64,000 bases of DNA, taken from the NCBI RefSeq assembly GCF_018474015.1, contig NZ_JAHCSG010000004.1, positions 124,001-188,000 on the forward strand, given 5' to 3'. The notes under the pieces are model-generated. The model was given only the letters and a program-made list of their open reading frames with translations, had not been told where the DNA came from and did not search any database. This DNA comes from Williamsia sp. CHRR-6 (GTDB lineage Bacteria; Actinomycetota; Actinomycetes; Mycobacteriales; Mycobacteriaceae). Positions 43,805-54,720 of the stretch are shown one piece after another. The first letter of the stretch is position 1. The number at the start of each line of letters is the position of its first letter. The position numbers were made by a program, and so were the translations under genes.

Positions 43805-46800
43805 GTGTCCGACCTGCGCAGCCCCGTGACGGGCACACCCACCCCCGCCGCCGATCGTGTCCGGTTGGCCCGGATCGTGGCCGTGGTGGCCGGCCTGCTC
43901 GGTTTCGTGTTGGCGCTGGCCACCCCGTTGCTACCGGTCACCCAGCGCACGGCCGAGATCACCTGGCCGCAGACCACCGCCGCCGATCAACAACTCCGCT
44001 CGGTCACCGCCCCGCTGATCAGCTACGTGCCCATCGACGTGGAGTTCTCGGTGCCGTGCGCCGCCGTCGACCGGCTGGTGGCCGGCACCGGCTCCACCCT
44101 GCTCTCGACCACACCCGCAGACGCACCCAAGGCGTTCGAGCGTGGGTTGTTCGTTCGCGTCACCGGCCGATCCTCGGACAAACCCGACGACCGCACCGTG
44201 GAGGTGGTGGTCCGCAACAACCAGCTCGTCAGCGCCACCGTCGGCCAGATCCGGTCACAGAACTGCCGCAGCATCGACGTGCGCGCCACCTCGACGGCGG
44301 TCACCGCCGCGTTCGTGGGCATGACCAACACCGACGGCGACCCCCTGGAGGGTTCGACCACCGACGGCGATCAGCGCCCCCAGCTGACCGGGCTCTACAG
44401 CGACCTCACCGGCGACGCCGACACCCTGCCCGGACTGCGTGCCCACGTCACCATCGACTCCCGGTACTCCACCGGCGCCACCGCGCTGAAGTGGACGGCC
44501 ATCGTGATCGGCGTGATCGCGACCCTCGTCGCCCTGGCCGCGCTGCATGTCCTCGACAGCACCGACGGCCGCAGACACCGCCGCATCCTGCCGGCCCGCT
44601 GGTGGCGGCTCGACGCCCGCGACGGCGTGGTGATCGGCGCCCTGGTGGTCTGGCATCTGGTGGGCCCCAACACCTCCGACGACGGCTACCTGCTGACGAT
44701 GTCGCGGGTGGCCGAGCACGCCCACTACACCGCCAACTACTACCGCTGGTACGGCGCACCCGAGGCCCCGTTCGGCTGGTACTACCAGGTGTTCGGCTGG
44801 CTGGCCCACGTCACCACGGCCAGCCCATGGGTGCGGTTGCCCGCTCTGGCCTGCGGAATCCTGGTGTGGCTGTTGATCTCCCATGAAGTGCTGCCCCGGC
44901 TCGGGCGCGCCGCACTCACCCATCGGGTGGTTCCGTGGACCGCAGCGATGGTGTTCCTGGCCTCCTGGTTCCCGTTCAACAACGGTCTGCGTCCCGAACC
45001 GATCATCTGCTTGGGCGCCCTGCTCACCTGGTGTTCGGTGGAACGCGCCATCGCCACCGGGCGCACCCTGCCGGCCGCAGTGGCCTGCACGGTCGGCGCG
45101 TTCAGTCTGGCCGCCGGCCCCACCGGCCTGATGGCGGTGGCCGCGCTGATCGCCGGTGGACGCCCGATGATCATGTCGATCATCAAGCGCACCAGGGTGA
45201 TCCGCGCACCGGCCGACCCCACCGACGCTCGCGCGGTACTGCGCGCCCGACTGCAGGCCTACACCGCGATGGTGGCCCCGGTGCTGGCCGCGGGCACCTT
45301 CGTCATCTTCGTGGTGTTCTCCAACCTCACCCTCTCGGCATTCGTGCAGGCCTCCCGGATGAAGTCGGCGCTGGGTCCCTCGCTGCACTGGTTCAACGAG
45401 ATCGACCGTTACTCGGCACTGTTCGAGTTCTCCGCCAACGGCTCGGTGGGTCGCCGCTTTGCGGTGCTGATCATGATGGTCGGGCTGGTGGTGTCGGCGG
45501 CGGTGTTGATCCGCAAGAACCTGGTGCCCGGCACCGCGCTGGGTCCCACCCGCCGCATCGTGGGTATCACCTTCGCCTCGCTGCTGTTCCTGATGTTCAC
45601 CCCCACCAAGTGGACCCATCACTTCGGCGTCTTCGCCGGACTGGCGGCGGCGTTGGCCGCCATCGCCGCCATCGCGGTCACCTCGTCGTCGATGCACTCG
45701 TTGCGCAACCGCACCATCGTGACCGCGGTGGTCCTGTTCATCACCGGTCTGTCGTTCACCGGCCCCAACGCCTACTACTACATCTCCAACTACGGCATGC
45801 CCTACGGCGTTCAGCCGGTGCGGATCGGTATCGCGCTGGGCAGCCTGCTGCTGTACTCCTCCATCCTCACGCTCATCCTGGCCGGCTGGTTCCACCTACG
45901 AGCCCCCTACCGCGACCAGCCCGATCACGCCGATCACACACAGACCAACACCTCGCGCCTGCGCCGACTGCGTGATCGGCTGCCCGCCCGACTGCGCGCA
46001 GGGCTGGCCCCACTGCTGGTGGCCGGTGCGTTCCTGGTGGTGTTCGAGCTCGGCACCGGGGTGGCCGCGGGCGTGCACCAGAGCGGCTCGTATTCGGTGC
46101 CCTCAGCCAACCTCGACGCGCTGCGCGGCAAGCCCTGCGGCATGGCCGACAAGGTGATGGTCGAGCCCGACCCCACCGCCGGACTGCTCGACCCGGTGGA
46201 GCGCACCCGCACCGACCCACTCGCAGGCACCGATCCGGTCGGGACCCCGGCGGCGTCGGCGAGCACGGTGGGCTTCTCCCCCAACGGCATCCCCACCAGT
46301 CTCGACTCCACGGCCAGCGAGGGTTCGTTGGGCGTCCTGGCCGGTAATGCGGTCGCCTCACCAGATGTGTTGACCGCCAACACCGGTGGCACCGGAGGCG
46401 GCGACACCGGTACCGCCGGGGTGAACGGCTCGACCGCCAAGCTGCCGTTCGGGCTCGACCAGCAGCGCACCCCGGTCCTCGGTAGCTACTCCAACGGAGA
46501 TCAGGTGCCGTCGCGACTCACCTCGTCGTGGTATCGCCTGCCCACCAAGCGATCTGACCGACCGCTGATCACGATGGCGGTCGCTGGCAGCTTCGACATC
46601 CGGGACGTGACGCTGGAGTACGCCACCGCAAGCGGCGCCCGCAACAGCGATTACACCGCCGCAGGCACCGTCAAGCTGATCGACCCCGGACCCAGCCCGT
46701 CGTGGCGCAACCTGCGCACCTACCGCAGCTCGTTCCCGCGCGATGCCACCGCCGTCCGCATCGTGGCCAAGGACAACAACCTGGCCGTCGACAGCTTCCT

Positions 46801-47272
46801 GGTGGTCACCCCGCCGCGGGCACCGCTGCTGCAGTCGTTGCAGTCACTGGTGGGCAAGGACGACCCGGTCCAGATCGACTGGACCTCGGGTCTGGCCTTC
46901 CCGTGCCAGCGCCCGTTCAACCACCGCGATGGCGTGGCCGAGGTGCCGACGTGGCGCATCATGCCTGGGGCCGACCTGTCGGCCGCCGTGGGCGCCTGGC
47001 AGGACGCGTTCGGTGGCGGTCCGCTGGGGTGGATCGAGGTGGCGCTGGACTCGACCACCGTGCCCAGCTACCTGCGCGACGACATCGGACGTGACTGGGG
47101 CGCGTTGCTGCGGTACCGGCCCCTCAGTGGCACCACGTCGGCCGCCGGGGTCACCGCCACCGGTAGCCCCACCGCGGTCACCGACCGTGGCCCGGCCCCA
47201 CGCCCAGCCCGCCTCGAGCGGGGCACCGCCACCCGATCCGGACTGTGGAGTCCCGCACCGATCCGGTACTAG
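43805..47272 (+). CDS. embC: Arabinosyltransferase, EmbC-like (first of three Emb proteins)
   Basis: An 1155-residue GT53 membrane enzyme. It has an N-terminal span and extracytoplasmic lectin-like domain (about 45-225), around fourteen further spans, and a C-terminal carbohydrate-binding domain (from about 750). The catalytic pair is Asp292-Asp293 in NTSDDGYLL, and Met is kept at the Mtb EmbB 306-equivalent position. It uses decaprenylphosphoryl arabinose; EmbC extends lipoarabinomannan, whereas EmbA/B build arabinogalactan. The C-terminal linker has Gly/Ala-rich insertions (about 800-880). The C/A/B naming follows gene order and is inferred. The GTG at 43805 starts just before the first basic segment. 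Confidence 0.92.
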   Translation: MSDLRSPVTGTPTPAADRVRLARIVAVVAGLLGFVLALATPLLPVTQRTAEITWPQTTAADQQLRSVTAPLISYVPIDVEFSVPCAAVDRLVAGTGSTLLSTTPADAPKAFERGLFVRVTGRSSDKPDDRTVEVVVRNNQLVSATVGQIRSQNCRSIDVRATSTAVTAAFVGMTNTDGDPLEGSTTDGDQRPQLTGLYSDLTGDADTLPGLRAHVTIDSRYSTGATALKWTAIVIGVIATLVALAALHVLDSTDGRRHRRILPARWWRLDARDGVVIGALVVWHLVGPNTSDDGYLLTMSRVAEHAHYTANYYRWYGAPEAPFGWYYQVFGWLAHVTTASPWVRLPALACGILVWLLISHEVLPRLGRAALTHRVVPWTAAMVFLASWFPFNNGLRPEPIICLGALLTWCSVERAIATGRTLPAAVACTVGAFSLAAGPTGLMAVAALIAGGRPMIMSIIKRTRVIRAPADPTDARAVLRARLQAYTAMVAPVLAAGTFVIFVVFSNLTLSAFVQASRMKSALGPSLHWFNEIDRYSALFEFSANGSVGRRFAVLIMMVGLVVSAAVLIRKNLVPGTALGPTRRIVGITFASLLFLMFTPTKWTHHFGVFAGLAAALAAIAAIAVTSSSMHSLRNRTIVTAVVLFITGLSFTGPNAYYYISNYGMPYGVQPVRIGIALGSLLLYSSILTLILAGWFHLRAPYRDQPDHADHTQTNTSRLRRLRDRLPARLRAGLAPLLVAGAFLVVFELGTGVAAGVHQSGSYSVPSANLDALRGKPCGMADKVMVEPDPTAGLLDPVERTRTDPLAGTDPVGTPAASASTVGFSPNGIPTSLDSTASEGSLGVLAGNAVASPDVLTANTGGTGGGDTGTAGVNGSTAKLPFGLDQQRTPVLGSYSNGDQVPSRLTSSWYRLPTKRSDRPLITMAVAGSFDIRDVTLEYATASGARNSDYTAAGTVKLIDPGPSPSWRNLRTYRSSFPRDATAVRIVAKDNNLAVDSFLVVTPPRAPLLQSLQSLVGKDDPVQIDWTSGLAFPCQRPFNHRDGVAEVPTWRIMPGADLSAAVGAWQDAFGGGPLGWIEVALDSTTVPSYLRDDIGRDWGALLRYRPLSGTTSAAGVTATGSPTAVTDRGPAPRPARLERGTATRSGLWSPAPIRY

Positions 47273-47351
47273 CCGGTACGCCTCGATACCCCATCGGCAC
47301 CGAGTGGTAGCGAATCGGTGCACACAGCCGCGTCGCATACCATCGTTGCTC

Positions 47352-50300
47352 GTGCCGATGCCTGCCCGACTGACCAGCGCGTCCACTGCTCGTCTGGTCG
47401 CCGCGGCGGCTGGTCTGCTGGGGGTCTTGGCCTGCATCCTCACCCCGTTGCTGCCGGTCCACCAGCAGACCGCGACGCTCACCTGGCCGCAGGGACAGAC
47501 CCTGTCCGCCGACACCCCGTCAGTGGTGGCACCGCTCACCGCCCAGACCCCACAGTCCCTCGAGGCCACCATCCCGTGTTCGTTGTTCGCCTCGGTGCGG
47601 CCGGGCGGCGGGGTGCTGCTGGCCACCATGCCCGCCGGCGCCGATCGCGCCGCGTCGAAGTCGTTGGTCATCTCCGCCACCGCTGCCGGCGGCGCAGTGG
47701 TGTCGTTCCGCAACACCGTGGCCGCCACCGCCACCCGCGAACAACTGCGTTCACCCCGGTGCCGCGGCCTGACCGTGTTCTCCCGCGCCGACGGTCCCGG
47801 CGCGCAGTTCGTCGGTGTGGGTCCGCGCACCGTGCTCTCGGCCGACAACCGTCCGCAGGTCAGCGGCCTGTACAGCACGCTGAGCACCGCTCGGGTGCTC
47901 AGCGAAGCCCGCAACGGTCTGCGGGTGGAGGTGGCCATCGACAACCGGTACGACAGTCGCCCCACCGCGCTGAAGCTGATCGTGATGATCGTCGGGCTGA
48001 TCGCTGTCGTCGTGTCGCTGATCGCGCTGGCCCGGCTGGACTGGGTGGGCGGGTATCACCGCCGGATCGGTGTGCGGTCGTGGCGTCGCATCCTGGCCGC
48101 CCGCCCGGCCGACGTGGCGGTCACGGCGATCCTGGGCATCTGGCTGTTCCTGGGCGCAGGCACACCCGACGACGGCTACATCCTCACCATGGGTCGGGCC
48201 GCGCAGGACTCGGGCTATCTGGCCAACTACTACCGGTTCTTCAACGCCCCCGAGGCCCCGTTCGACTGGTACTACAGCGCGCTGGGGCACTGGTCGCAGG
48301 TGTCCACCGCCGGACTGTGGATGCACCTGCCCGCCCTGGCGGCCGGGCTGCTGTCGTGGTTCGTGCTCAGCCGGGTGTTGCTGCCCCGGCTGGGCGCTGC
48401 GGTGCGTGGCAACCCGTGGGCGGTGTGGGCCGGCGCCGCGGTGTTCTTGGCGTTCTGGTTGCCCTTCGACAGCGGGCTGCGCAGCGAACCCATCATCGCC
48501 ACCGGCGCCCTGCTCACCTGGTGGGGCGTGGAGCAGGCGGTGGCCACGCGGCGCCTGCTCCCGGTCGCGTTGGCGCTGATCTGCGCGGGGTTGACCCTCG
48601 CGCTGGCCCCACACGGTCTGATCGCGGTGGCCATCGTGATCGTCGGTGCCCGACCGCTGCTGCGGGTCGCGCTGGTGCGCCGCGGAGTCGACGGGTCGCT
48701 GTCGGTGCTGGCGCCCCTCGTGGCCGCCGCTGTGCTCACCCTCGTCGTGGTGTTCCGAGATCAGTCGCTGAGCACTGTCTACGACGCGGTTCGGCTGCGC
48801 TACGTCGTGGGACCGACCATCCCCTGGAATCAGGAGTACCTGCGCTACTACTTCATCTCGGTGACCACCGAGGACGGCGCTCTCACCCGCCGGGTGCCGG
48901 TCCTGCTGCTGATCGCCGGGGTGTTCGTGACGTTGGCGGTCATGTTGCGGCGCAAGCGGATCCGCGGGGTCGACCCGGGACCCACCTGGCGTCTGGTGGG
49001 TGCGGTGCTGCTCACCCTGCTGCTGCTGGTGTTCACCCCCAGCAAGTGGACCATCCAGTTCGGCATCTTCGCCGGCCTCGGCGCCGCGGTGGGCGCGGTG
49101 GCCACTGTGGCGGTGGTGCAGTCGGCGGCGCGCTCGTCGCGCAACCTCGCCGTCTTCGTCTCCGGCCTCATGTTCGCCCTCGCCGCCGCCATGGCCGGGC
49201 AGAACGCCTGGCCGTGGGCCTATGACTTCGGTATCTCCTGGTTTGATCGGGCGCCGGTGCTGGCCGGTCGCCAGGTGTCGACGATGTTCCTGATCCTGGC
49301 CGTCCTGGCCGGCGCGGTGGCAGTGTATCTGCATCTGCGACAAGACTTCTCGGCCAATCGGGGCCTGGTACACGCCGACAACGCACGCCGTGACCGCCGT
49401 CGCCTGGTGGTGGCGTCCTCGCCCATCGCATTGATCGCAGCCCTGCTGGTGCTCAGCGAGGTGGCGGTGTTCGCCAAGGCCGCAGTGGTCCGCGACGACC
49501 GCTACACGGTGTTCTCCGGCAACATCGGCGCGCTGGGCGGGGACACCTGCGCGCTGGCCGACAAGGTGCTGGTCGAACCCGACCCCAACGTCGGCACACT
49601 GCTTCCCGCCGACGGCGCGAGCGCCTCGACCGCGTTGGCAGGCACCGGGTCGGTGGGATTCACCCCGGACGGCGTGGCCGGCGACCTCTCGCCCGACCCA
49701 GGCTCGGCCCGTCCGGGTCAGATGAACGTGGCGGGAAGCGTGGCCCGACCCTTCACCATTTCCGGCGGCTACTCGACCACGTTGGGCGGCAACGGGCCTC
49801 GCACCGTCAACGGGTCCACCGCGGCGCTGCCGTTCGGACTCGACCCCGCGCGCACCCCGGTGCTGGGCAGCTACGGGTACAACAGCGGTCAGGCCACGCT
49901 GACCACCGACTGGTACCGCCTGCCCGCCCGCTCGGCCGGCCCGTTGATCGTCATCACCGCCGCCGGATCCATCGCCTCGGTAGACGAGGACGGCATCGGC
50001 GAGTTCGGGCAGAAGCTGACCGTCCAGTTCGGCCGCGTGAGCGCCGACGGCACCTTCGCCCCCGTCGGCGGTCCCTTCCAACCGATCGACGCCGGACCGC
50101 AACCGCCCAACTATCCGTGGCGCAACCTGCGGATACCCACCGACCTCGTCCCGGCCGACGCCGAGGCCATGCGGGTGGTGGTCGCCGACAACAACCTCAA
50201 CGACGACCAGTGGATCGCCATCACCCCACCGCGGCTGGCCGTGCTGGCCACCCTGCAGTCGGTGGTCGGGTCCTCCACACCCACCCTCATCGACTTCACC

Positions 50301-50645
50301 GTCGCCGCGCAGTTCCCGTGTCAGCAACCGATCACCTCCCGAGACGGCGTGACGGGCGTGCCGCGATGGCGCATCCTGCCCGACCGGATCACCGCGGTGT
50401 CGCAATCACGTACCTGGCAGGCGTCGGATGACGGTGGGCTGCTGGGCATCTCGGAGGGGACCACGACAGCTGTGACCGTGCCGACCTACCTGTCCAAGGA
50501 CTGGTACCGCGACTGGGGATCGCTGGAACGGCTGACGCCGTTGGCTGCGGGCGCTGCGACCGCGGTCATCACCACCGGCACCGCCACGCGCTGGGGCTTC
50601 TCGCATCAGCCCGCCATTCGCGCGATGGGATCCAACGATGAATGA
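47352..50645 (+). CDS. embA: Arabinosyltransferase, EmbA-like (second Emb protein)
   Basis: The 1097-residue GT53 protein has the same layout as its neighbours: short cytosolic start, first span (about 10-30), lectin-like outer domain, polytopic core with the catalytic Asp273-Asp274 in TPDDGYIL, and a C-terminal carbohydrate-binding module ending …RWGFSHQPAIR. Met is present at the ethambutol-region position (TMGRAA). It would act with EmbB as a heterodimer forming the 3,5-branched arabinan of arabinogalactan. GTG 47352 (or ATG 47358) is the start that matches the others. It ends with an 8-bp overlap with embB. Confidence 0.9.
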   Translation: MPMPARLTSASTARLVAAAAGLLGVLACILTPLLPVHQQTATLTWPQGQTLSADTPSVVAPLTAQTPQSLEATIPCSLFASVRPGGGVLLATMPAGADRAASKSLVISATAAGGAVVSFRNTVAATATREQLRSPRCRGLTVFSRADGPGAQFVGVGPRTVLSADNRPQVSGLYSTLSTARVLSEARNGLRVEVAIDNRYDSRPTALKLIVMIVGLIAVVVSLIALARLDWVGGYHRRIGVRSWRRILAARPADVAVTAILGIWLFLGAGTPDDGYILTMGRAAQDSGYLANYYRFFNAPEAPFDWYYSALGHWSQVSTAGLWMHLPALAAGLLSWFVLSRVLLPRLGAAVRGNPWAVWAGAAVFLAFWLPFDSGLRSEPIIATGALLTWWGVEQAVATRRLLPVALALICAGLTLALAPHGLIAVAIVIVGARPLLRVALVRRGVDGSLSVLAPLVAAAVLTLVVVFRDQSLSTVYDAVRLRYVVGPTIPWNQEYLRYYFISVTTEDGALTRRVPVLLLIAGVFVTLAVMLRRKRIRGVDPGPTWRLVGAVLLTLLLLVFTPSKWTIQFGIFAGLGAAVGAVATVAVVQSAARSSRNLAVFVSGLMFALAAAMAGQNAWPWAYDFGISWFDRAPVLAGRQVSTMFLILAVLAGAVAVYLHLRQDFSANRGLVHADNARRDRRRLVVASSPIALIAALLVLSEVAVFAKAAVVRDDRYTVFSGNIGALGGDTCALADKVLVEPDPNVGTLLPADGASASTALAGTGSVGFTPDGVAGDLSPDPGSARPGQMNVAGSVARPFTISGGYSTTLGGNGPRTVNGSTAALPFGLDPARTPVLGSYGYNSGQATLTTDWYRLPARSAGPLIVITAAGSIASVDEDGIGEFGQKLTVQFGRVSADGTFAPVGGPFQPIDAGPQPPNYPWRNLRIPTDLVPADAEAMRVVVADNNLNDDQWIAITPPRLAVLATLQSVVGSSTPTLIDFTVAAQFPCQQPITSRDGVTGVPRWRILPDRITAVSQSRTWQASDDGGLLGISEGTTTAVTVPTYLSKDWYRDWGSLERLTPLAAGAATAVITTGTATRWGFSHQPAIRAMGSNDE

Positions 50646-53600
50646 CCGCATCGCACAGTGGTTGCGCGGCAACGACTATCGGCGGGTGAAGTGGACCGCC
50701 ACGATCGCCGGGCTGCTGGGCTTCCTGTTGGCGGTGGCCGCGCCCATCCTGCCGGTGAAGCAGACCACCGCCGAGATGTCCTGGCCGCAGGGGCCGGTGG
50801 GCAACGTGGTGGCCCCGCTGGTGGCGTTCGTCCCGGTGGACCTCGACATCACCGTGCCGTGTGCGCGAGCCGCCGAACTGCCCCGCGACGGCGGGATGCT
50901 GTTGTCGACCATCCCGGCCGACGGTGGCGACGCCGCCGCACGTGGCCTGTTCATCCGCGCCAGCCGCGACACCCTGTCGGTGGTGAACCGTGGGGTGGTG
51001 CTGCTGACCACCGATCGCGCCGCGGCGCAATCGGATCCGGACTGCGCGATCGTCATCCGCAGCGACGGCACCGCCACCCGCGCCCAACTGCGCGACTACA
51101 CCGGCAGCGGTCAGCTCACCTTCGACGTCGCCGATGCGAACCTGCGTCCGCAGATCGTCGGGGTGTACACCGACCTGCCGTCGTCGGCGGCCGGGCTCAG
51201 CCTGCACGCCACCATCGACACCCGCTTCGTCTCCACCCCCACCACGCTGAAGTTCCTGGGCCTGGTGGCCGGGGTGGCGCTGACCATCATCTCGCTGATG
51301 GCCCTGGGCATCCTCGACACCCGCGACGGCCGGGCCCGGCGCCGGTTCCTGCCCGCAGGGTGGTGGCGCGTACGACCGCTCGACCTGATCGTCATCGTGA
51401 CGCTGGGGTTGTGGTGGTTCCTGGGCTCCAACACCTCCGACGACGGCTACAACTTCACCGTCGGTCGGGTGGCGGCCAAAGCCGGCTACGCCGACAACTA
51501 CTACCGCTACTTCGGGGTGCCCCAAGACCCGTTCGGCTGGCACTACCAGGTGATCTCGGCGATGACGAAGGTGTCGCTGGCCGCGCCGTGGATGCGGTTG
51601 CCCGCCTTCATACTCGGCGTACTGGGCTGGTGGATCATCAGCCGCGAGGTGATCCCGCGACTGGGCCGCACCGTGCGCCACAGCACCCCGGCGCTGTGGA
51701 CCGCAGCGGGAGTGTTCCTGGCCATCTGGCTGCCACTGAACAACGGCCTGCGTCCCGAGCCCGCCATGGCCGTCGGCGCGCTGCTCACCTGGTGTTCGGT
51801 GGACCGCTCCATCGCGACGGGTCGACTGTTGCCGTTGGCGCTGGCCGCGGTGTTCGCCTCGTTCACCCTCGCCCTGGCGCCTGGCGGTCTGATGGCCGTG
51901 GCCGCCCTGCTGGCCGGGGTGCGACCGCTGATCAACCGGGTGGCTCGACGTAGGCACCGCGACGGGGTGCTGCCGTTGCTGGCCCCCATCCTGGCCGCGG
52001 GCACGGCGGTGCTGTACGAGATATTCGCCGATCAGACGCTCTCGGGCGTGCTGACGGCTTCGACGGTGTCGTCCACGGTGGGTCCCACCCTGGAGTGGTG
52101 GCAGGAGCCGGTGCGGTTCTACTACCTGATGCTGCCCACCGTCGACGGGTCGTTGTCGCGTCGCTTCGGCGTGCTGATGATGCTGCTGTGCCTGGCGTTG
52201 GTGCTGCTGGTGATGTTGCGTCGACGCGCACCGCAGGGGGTGGCCCGCGGACCGGTGTGGCGGTTGATCGCCGTCATGTTCGGCACCATGTTCTTCATGG
52301 CGTTCACGCCCACCAAGTGGACGCACCACTTCGGGGTCTACGCCGGTATCGCCGGTGGCCTGGCCGCGGCGGCCGGAGCGATGGCCGCACCGGCGTTGTT
52401 GCGGCGCAGGCGAAATCGCACTCTGCTCGCCGCTGCGGTCCTGTTCGTGACCGGGATCGCGTTCACCGGCACCAACGGGTGGTGGTTCGTCGGCAGCTAC
52501 GGCGTGCCGTGGTGGGACCGGGCCCCTGCGGTGGGCGGGGTGAAGGTCGGGTGGATGATCCTGACCCTCGCGCTGGCGGTGGCCGCAGTGGGTCTGTGGC
52601 AACACTTCCGCGACGACTACGTACCCGAGTCGGTGCGCCGAGGCGAACACGACGGCGGCAGTTCCACTGCAGCACTGCGTGATCGGCTGGGCGGGGCGGC
52701 CATGCCGGCGATCATCGCGCTGGTGGTGTTCTTCGAGGTGGCCTCGATGATCAAGGGCGCCTACGTTCAACGCAACAGCTTCTCATGGGCGTCGTCCAAT
52801 GCGCGCGCCCTGACCGGCAACTCGTGCGGGATGGCCAACGACGTTCTGGTGGAACAGGATCCGAACTCCGGCCTGCTGGCCCCGGCCGCAGTAGCCGGAC
52901 AACGCGGGCTGACCCCCGGCGCCGCACTGGCGGGTACGTCCGCCGGCTTCACCCCCAACGGCGTCCCCGACGACCTCAGCGTCGACTCCACCGAGGACTC
53001 GGCCACGGCATCGGCACAGAACACCGCACAGAACAGCGCCGGCGCCGGCGACGACACCTCGGGCAGCGACTCGGTGGAAGGTGGCACCGGCGGCGGTCAG
53101 GGCGCGCGCGGTGTCAACGGTTCCACCGTCCGGTTGCCGTTCGGGTTGTCCCCGGCCCGCACCCCAGTGCTGGGCAGCTACGGCGGACCCGGCGGCACCC
53201 TCAGCTCGGCCTGGTATCAGATGCCCCCGCGCAGTTCGAAGGCCCCGCTGCTCGCGGTGTCGGTGGCCGGGGCCGTGCAGGGCACCGACAAGCAGGGCGT
53301 CATCCACCCTGGGCAGAGTCTGGTGGTCGAGTATGGACGCGTGGGTGCCGGCGGTCGGGTCATCGGCCTGGGCACCCGGTCGCCCATAGACATCGCCGAC
53401 CCACCGATCTGGCGCAACCTGCGCTTCCCGTTGGATGAGGCTCCACGCGCAGCCACCGTGGCCCGCATCGTCGCCTCCGACGTCTCCGGCGCGCCGGATC
53501 AGTGGTTGGCCATCACCCCGCCGCGCATCACCACAATGCGAACCCTGAACGACGTGGTGGGCCGCACCGACCCGGTGTTCATCGACTGGCTGCCCGCGTT

Positions 53601-53925
53601 CGTGTTCCCCTGCCAGCAGCCGATGTATGTCCGCAACGGGGTGGCGCAGGTGCCGCGCTGGCGAATCATGCCCGACGCCAACGCCACCCGACAGAACAGC
53701 CAAACCTGGATGTCGGGTAAAGCCGGTGGCCCGTTGGGGCTCAGCGAGGCACTGCTGCGACCGACGTTGTTGCCGACCTATCTGCGCAACGACTGGGGCA
53801 ACGACTGGGGCTCACTGCAGAAGTTCAGCGAGATCGACCCGGCTCCGGTCGCCCGGTTGCAGATCGGGACGGCCACGCGATCGGGGCTGTGGGATCCAGC
53901 CCCGATGCGCGCCGTCGGATACTGA
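50638..53925 (+). CDS. embB: Arabinosyltransferase, EmbB-like (third Emb protein), Val at the Met306 position
   Basis: The 1095-residue GT53 protein starts at ATG 50638 inside embA. It has a first span near residue 20-40, an outer lectin-like domain, the catalytic Asp268-Asp269 (NTSDDGY) and the usual polytopic core and C-terminal module. The ethambutol-resistance region reads Tyr271-Asn-Phe-Thr-Val275-Gly-Arg, where M. tuberculosis EmbB has Tyr-Ile-Leu-Gly-Met306-Ala-Arg. Val at this position is a classic resistance substitution, so intrinsic tolerance is predicted. The linker after residue 750 is Ser/Ala/Gly-rich. Confidence 0.92.
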   Translation: MNDRIAQWLRGNDYRRVKWTATIAGLLGFLLAVAAPILPVKQTTAEMSWPQGPVGNVVAPLVAFVPVDLDITVPCARAAELPRDGGMLLSTIPADGGDAAARGLFIRASRDTLSVVNRGVVLLTTDRAAAQSDPDCAIVIRSDGTATRAQLRDYTGSGQLTFDVADANLRPQIVGVYTDLPSSAAGLSLHATIDTRFVSTPTTLKFLGLVAGVALTIISLMALGILDTRDGRARRRFLPAGWWRVRPLDLIVIVTLGLWWFLGSNTSDDGYNFTVGRVAAKAGYADNYYRYFGVPQDPFGWHYQVISAMTKVSLAAPWMRLPAFILGVLGWWIISREVIPRLGRTVRHSTPALWTAAGVFLAIWLPLNNGLRPEPAMAVGALLTWCSVDRSIATGRLLPLALAAVFASFTLALAPGGLMAVAALLAGVRPLINRVARRRHRDGVLPLLAPILAAGTAVLYEIFADQTLSGVLTASTVSSTVGPTLEWWQEPVRFYYLMLPTVDGSLSRRFGVLMMLLCLALVLLVMLRRRAPQGVARGPVWRLIAVMFGTMFFMAFTPTKWTHHFGVYAGIAGGLAAAAGAMAAPALLRRRRNRTLLAAAVLFVTGIAFTGTNGWWFVGSYGVPWWDRAPAVGGVKVGWMILTLALAVAAVGLWQHFRDDYVPESVRRGEHDGGSSTAALRDRLGGAAMPAIIALVVFFEVASMIKGAYVQRNSFSWASSNARALTGNSCGMANDVLVEQDPNSGLLAPAAVAGQRGLTPGAALAGTSAGFTPNGVPDDLSVDSTEDSATASAQNTAQNSAGAGDDTSGSDSVEGGTGGGQGARGVNGSTVRLPFGLSPARTPVLGSYGGPGGTLSSAWYQMPPRSSKAPLLAVSVAGAVQGTDKQGVIHPGQSLVVEYGRVGAGGRVIGLGTRSPIDIADPPIWRNLRFPLDEAPRAATVARIVASDVSGAPDQWLAITPPRITTMRTLNDVVGRTDPVFIDWLPAFVFPCQQPMYVRNGVAQVPRWRIMPDANATRQNSQTWMSGKAGGPLGLSEALLRPTLLPTYLRNDWGNDWGSLQKFSEIDPAPVARLQIGTATRSGLWDPAPMRAVGY

Positions 53926-53944
53926 GCTTCAACCTGTGGTGGGG

Positions 53945-54502
53945 TCAGCCGAAGTTCACCTTCGGTAGCGCCTTGGTCACCGCTGCCGCGCAGGCCGCCG
54001 GGCTGTCGAGCTTGACCACCAGGGTGGCCAGCTTGCGGCCCTTCACCACGTAGCCGACCGCATCGGTGGAGCGGGTGCAGACAAAGGCGGTGTCGCCGGC
54101 CTGCACATCCACCGGCGGTGACGTGCAGGTGGCACGGGTGCCCTGCACGTACTGATCGACGTCGAGGGCGATGTCGATCAGGTTGATGTTCGCGTCCCCG
54201 GAACCGATGGCGTAGAAGCAGATGTCAGCGCCTGCTGAGTTGACCGTCACCGGGGTCCCGCCGACGGCGGACGACAGATCCTGCCCGCTCAGGATGGTGC
54301 ACTGCTCGCCTGAGGACGAGCCGGCCGCGGCGGCTTGGCTCATCGACGTCGCCGCAGAGGTTGTCACCGTTTCGGAGGTGGACGCGGCGGTGGGCCTCGA
54401 GGCGATATCGGAACCGTTGTCCGACGACGAATCGTCACAGGCGCTGAGGATGAGTGAGCCCAAGAGCAGGGCCCCGGTAGCGGAGACCAGTCGAAGTTTC
54501 AT
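53945..54502 (-). CDS. DUF3558-like secreted lipoprotein
   Basis: A 185-residue protein with a lipoprotein signal peptide and lipobox LILSAC (Cys22), a Ser/Thr/Ala-rich linker of about 40 residues and a C-terminal domain with several Cys (Cys68, Cys96, about Cys125, Cys142, Cys170). It resembles DUF3558 lipoproteins of Mycobacteriales, for which no function is established. It is convergent with embB, 19 bp apart. ATG 54502 begins a textbook signal sequence. Confidence 0.75.
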   Translation of the reverse strand: MKLRLVSATGALLLGSLILSACDDSSSDNGSDIASRPTAASTSETVTTSAATSMSQAAAAGSSSGEQCTILSGQDLSSAVGGTPVTVNSAGADICFYAIGSGDANINLIDIALDVDQYVQGTRATCTSPPVDVQAGDTAFVCTRSTDAVGYVVKGRKLATLVVKLDSPAACAAAVTKALPKVNFG

Positions 54503-54720
54503 GGGCTCAGGAAACCATCGCCCACGTGCTGACCACCTTCTACAGACGTCTCAACCGGGTCTCACGATTGCCGCACACCGTCTCGTGAGGGCAACTACAT
54601 AGCCTGTGAGCTGCGGTAACGGCTTTTGGGCCACCGTTATCGCGCTGATACACTTTCGCCAACGTGCTTTCGGGGGGCACATTTCCGACATGCAGACGCA
54701 CATCGTGCGGTGAGGATCTC

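Noticed and set aside
46743-47351. Upstream extension of embA to 1300 residues
   Set aside because: It would overlap the whole 3' end of embC in another frame. GTG 47352 aligns with the starts of the other Emb proteins.
47751-50405. An 884-codon open frame on the minus strand across embA
   Set aside because: It is antisense to a clear GT53 gene, is rich in Gln/His/Gly/Arg typical of shadow frames in GC-rich DNA, and has no recognisable domain. The same holds for 44255-45895 and 50569-52770.
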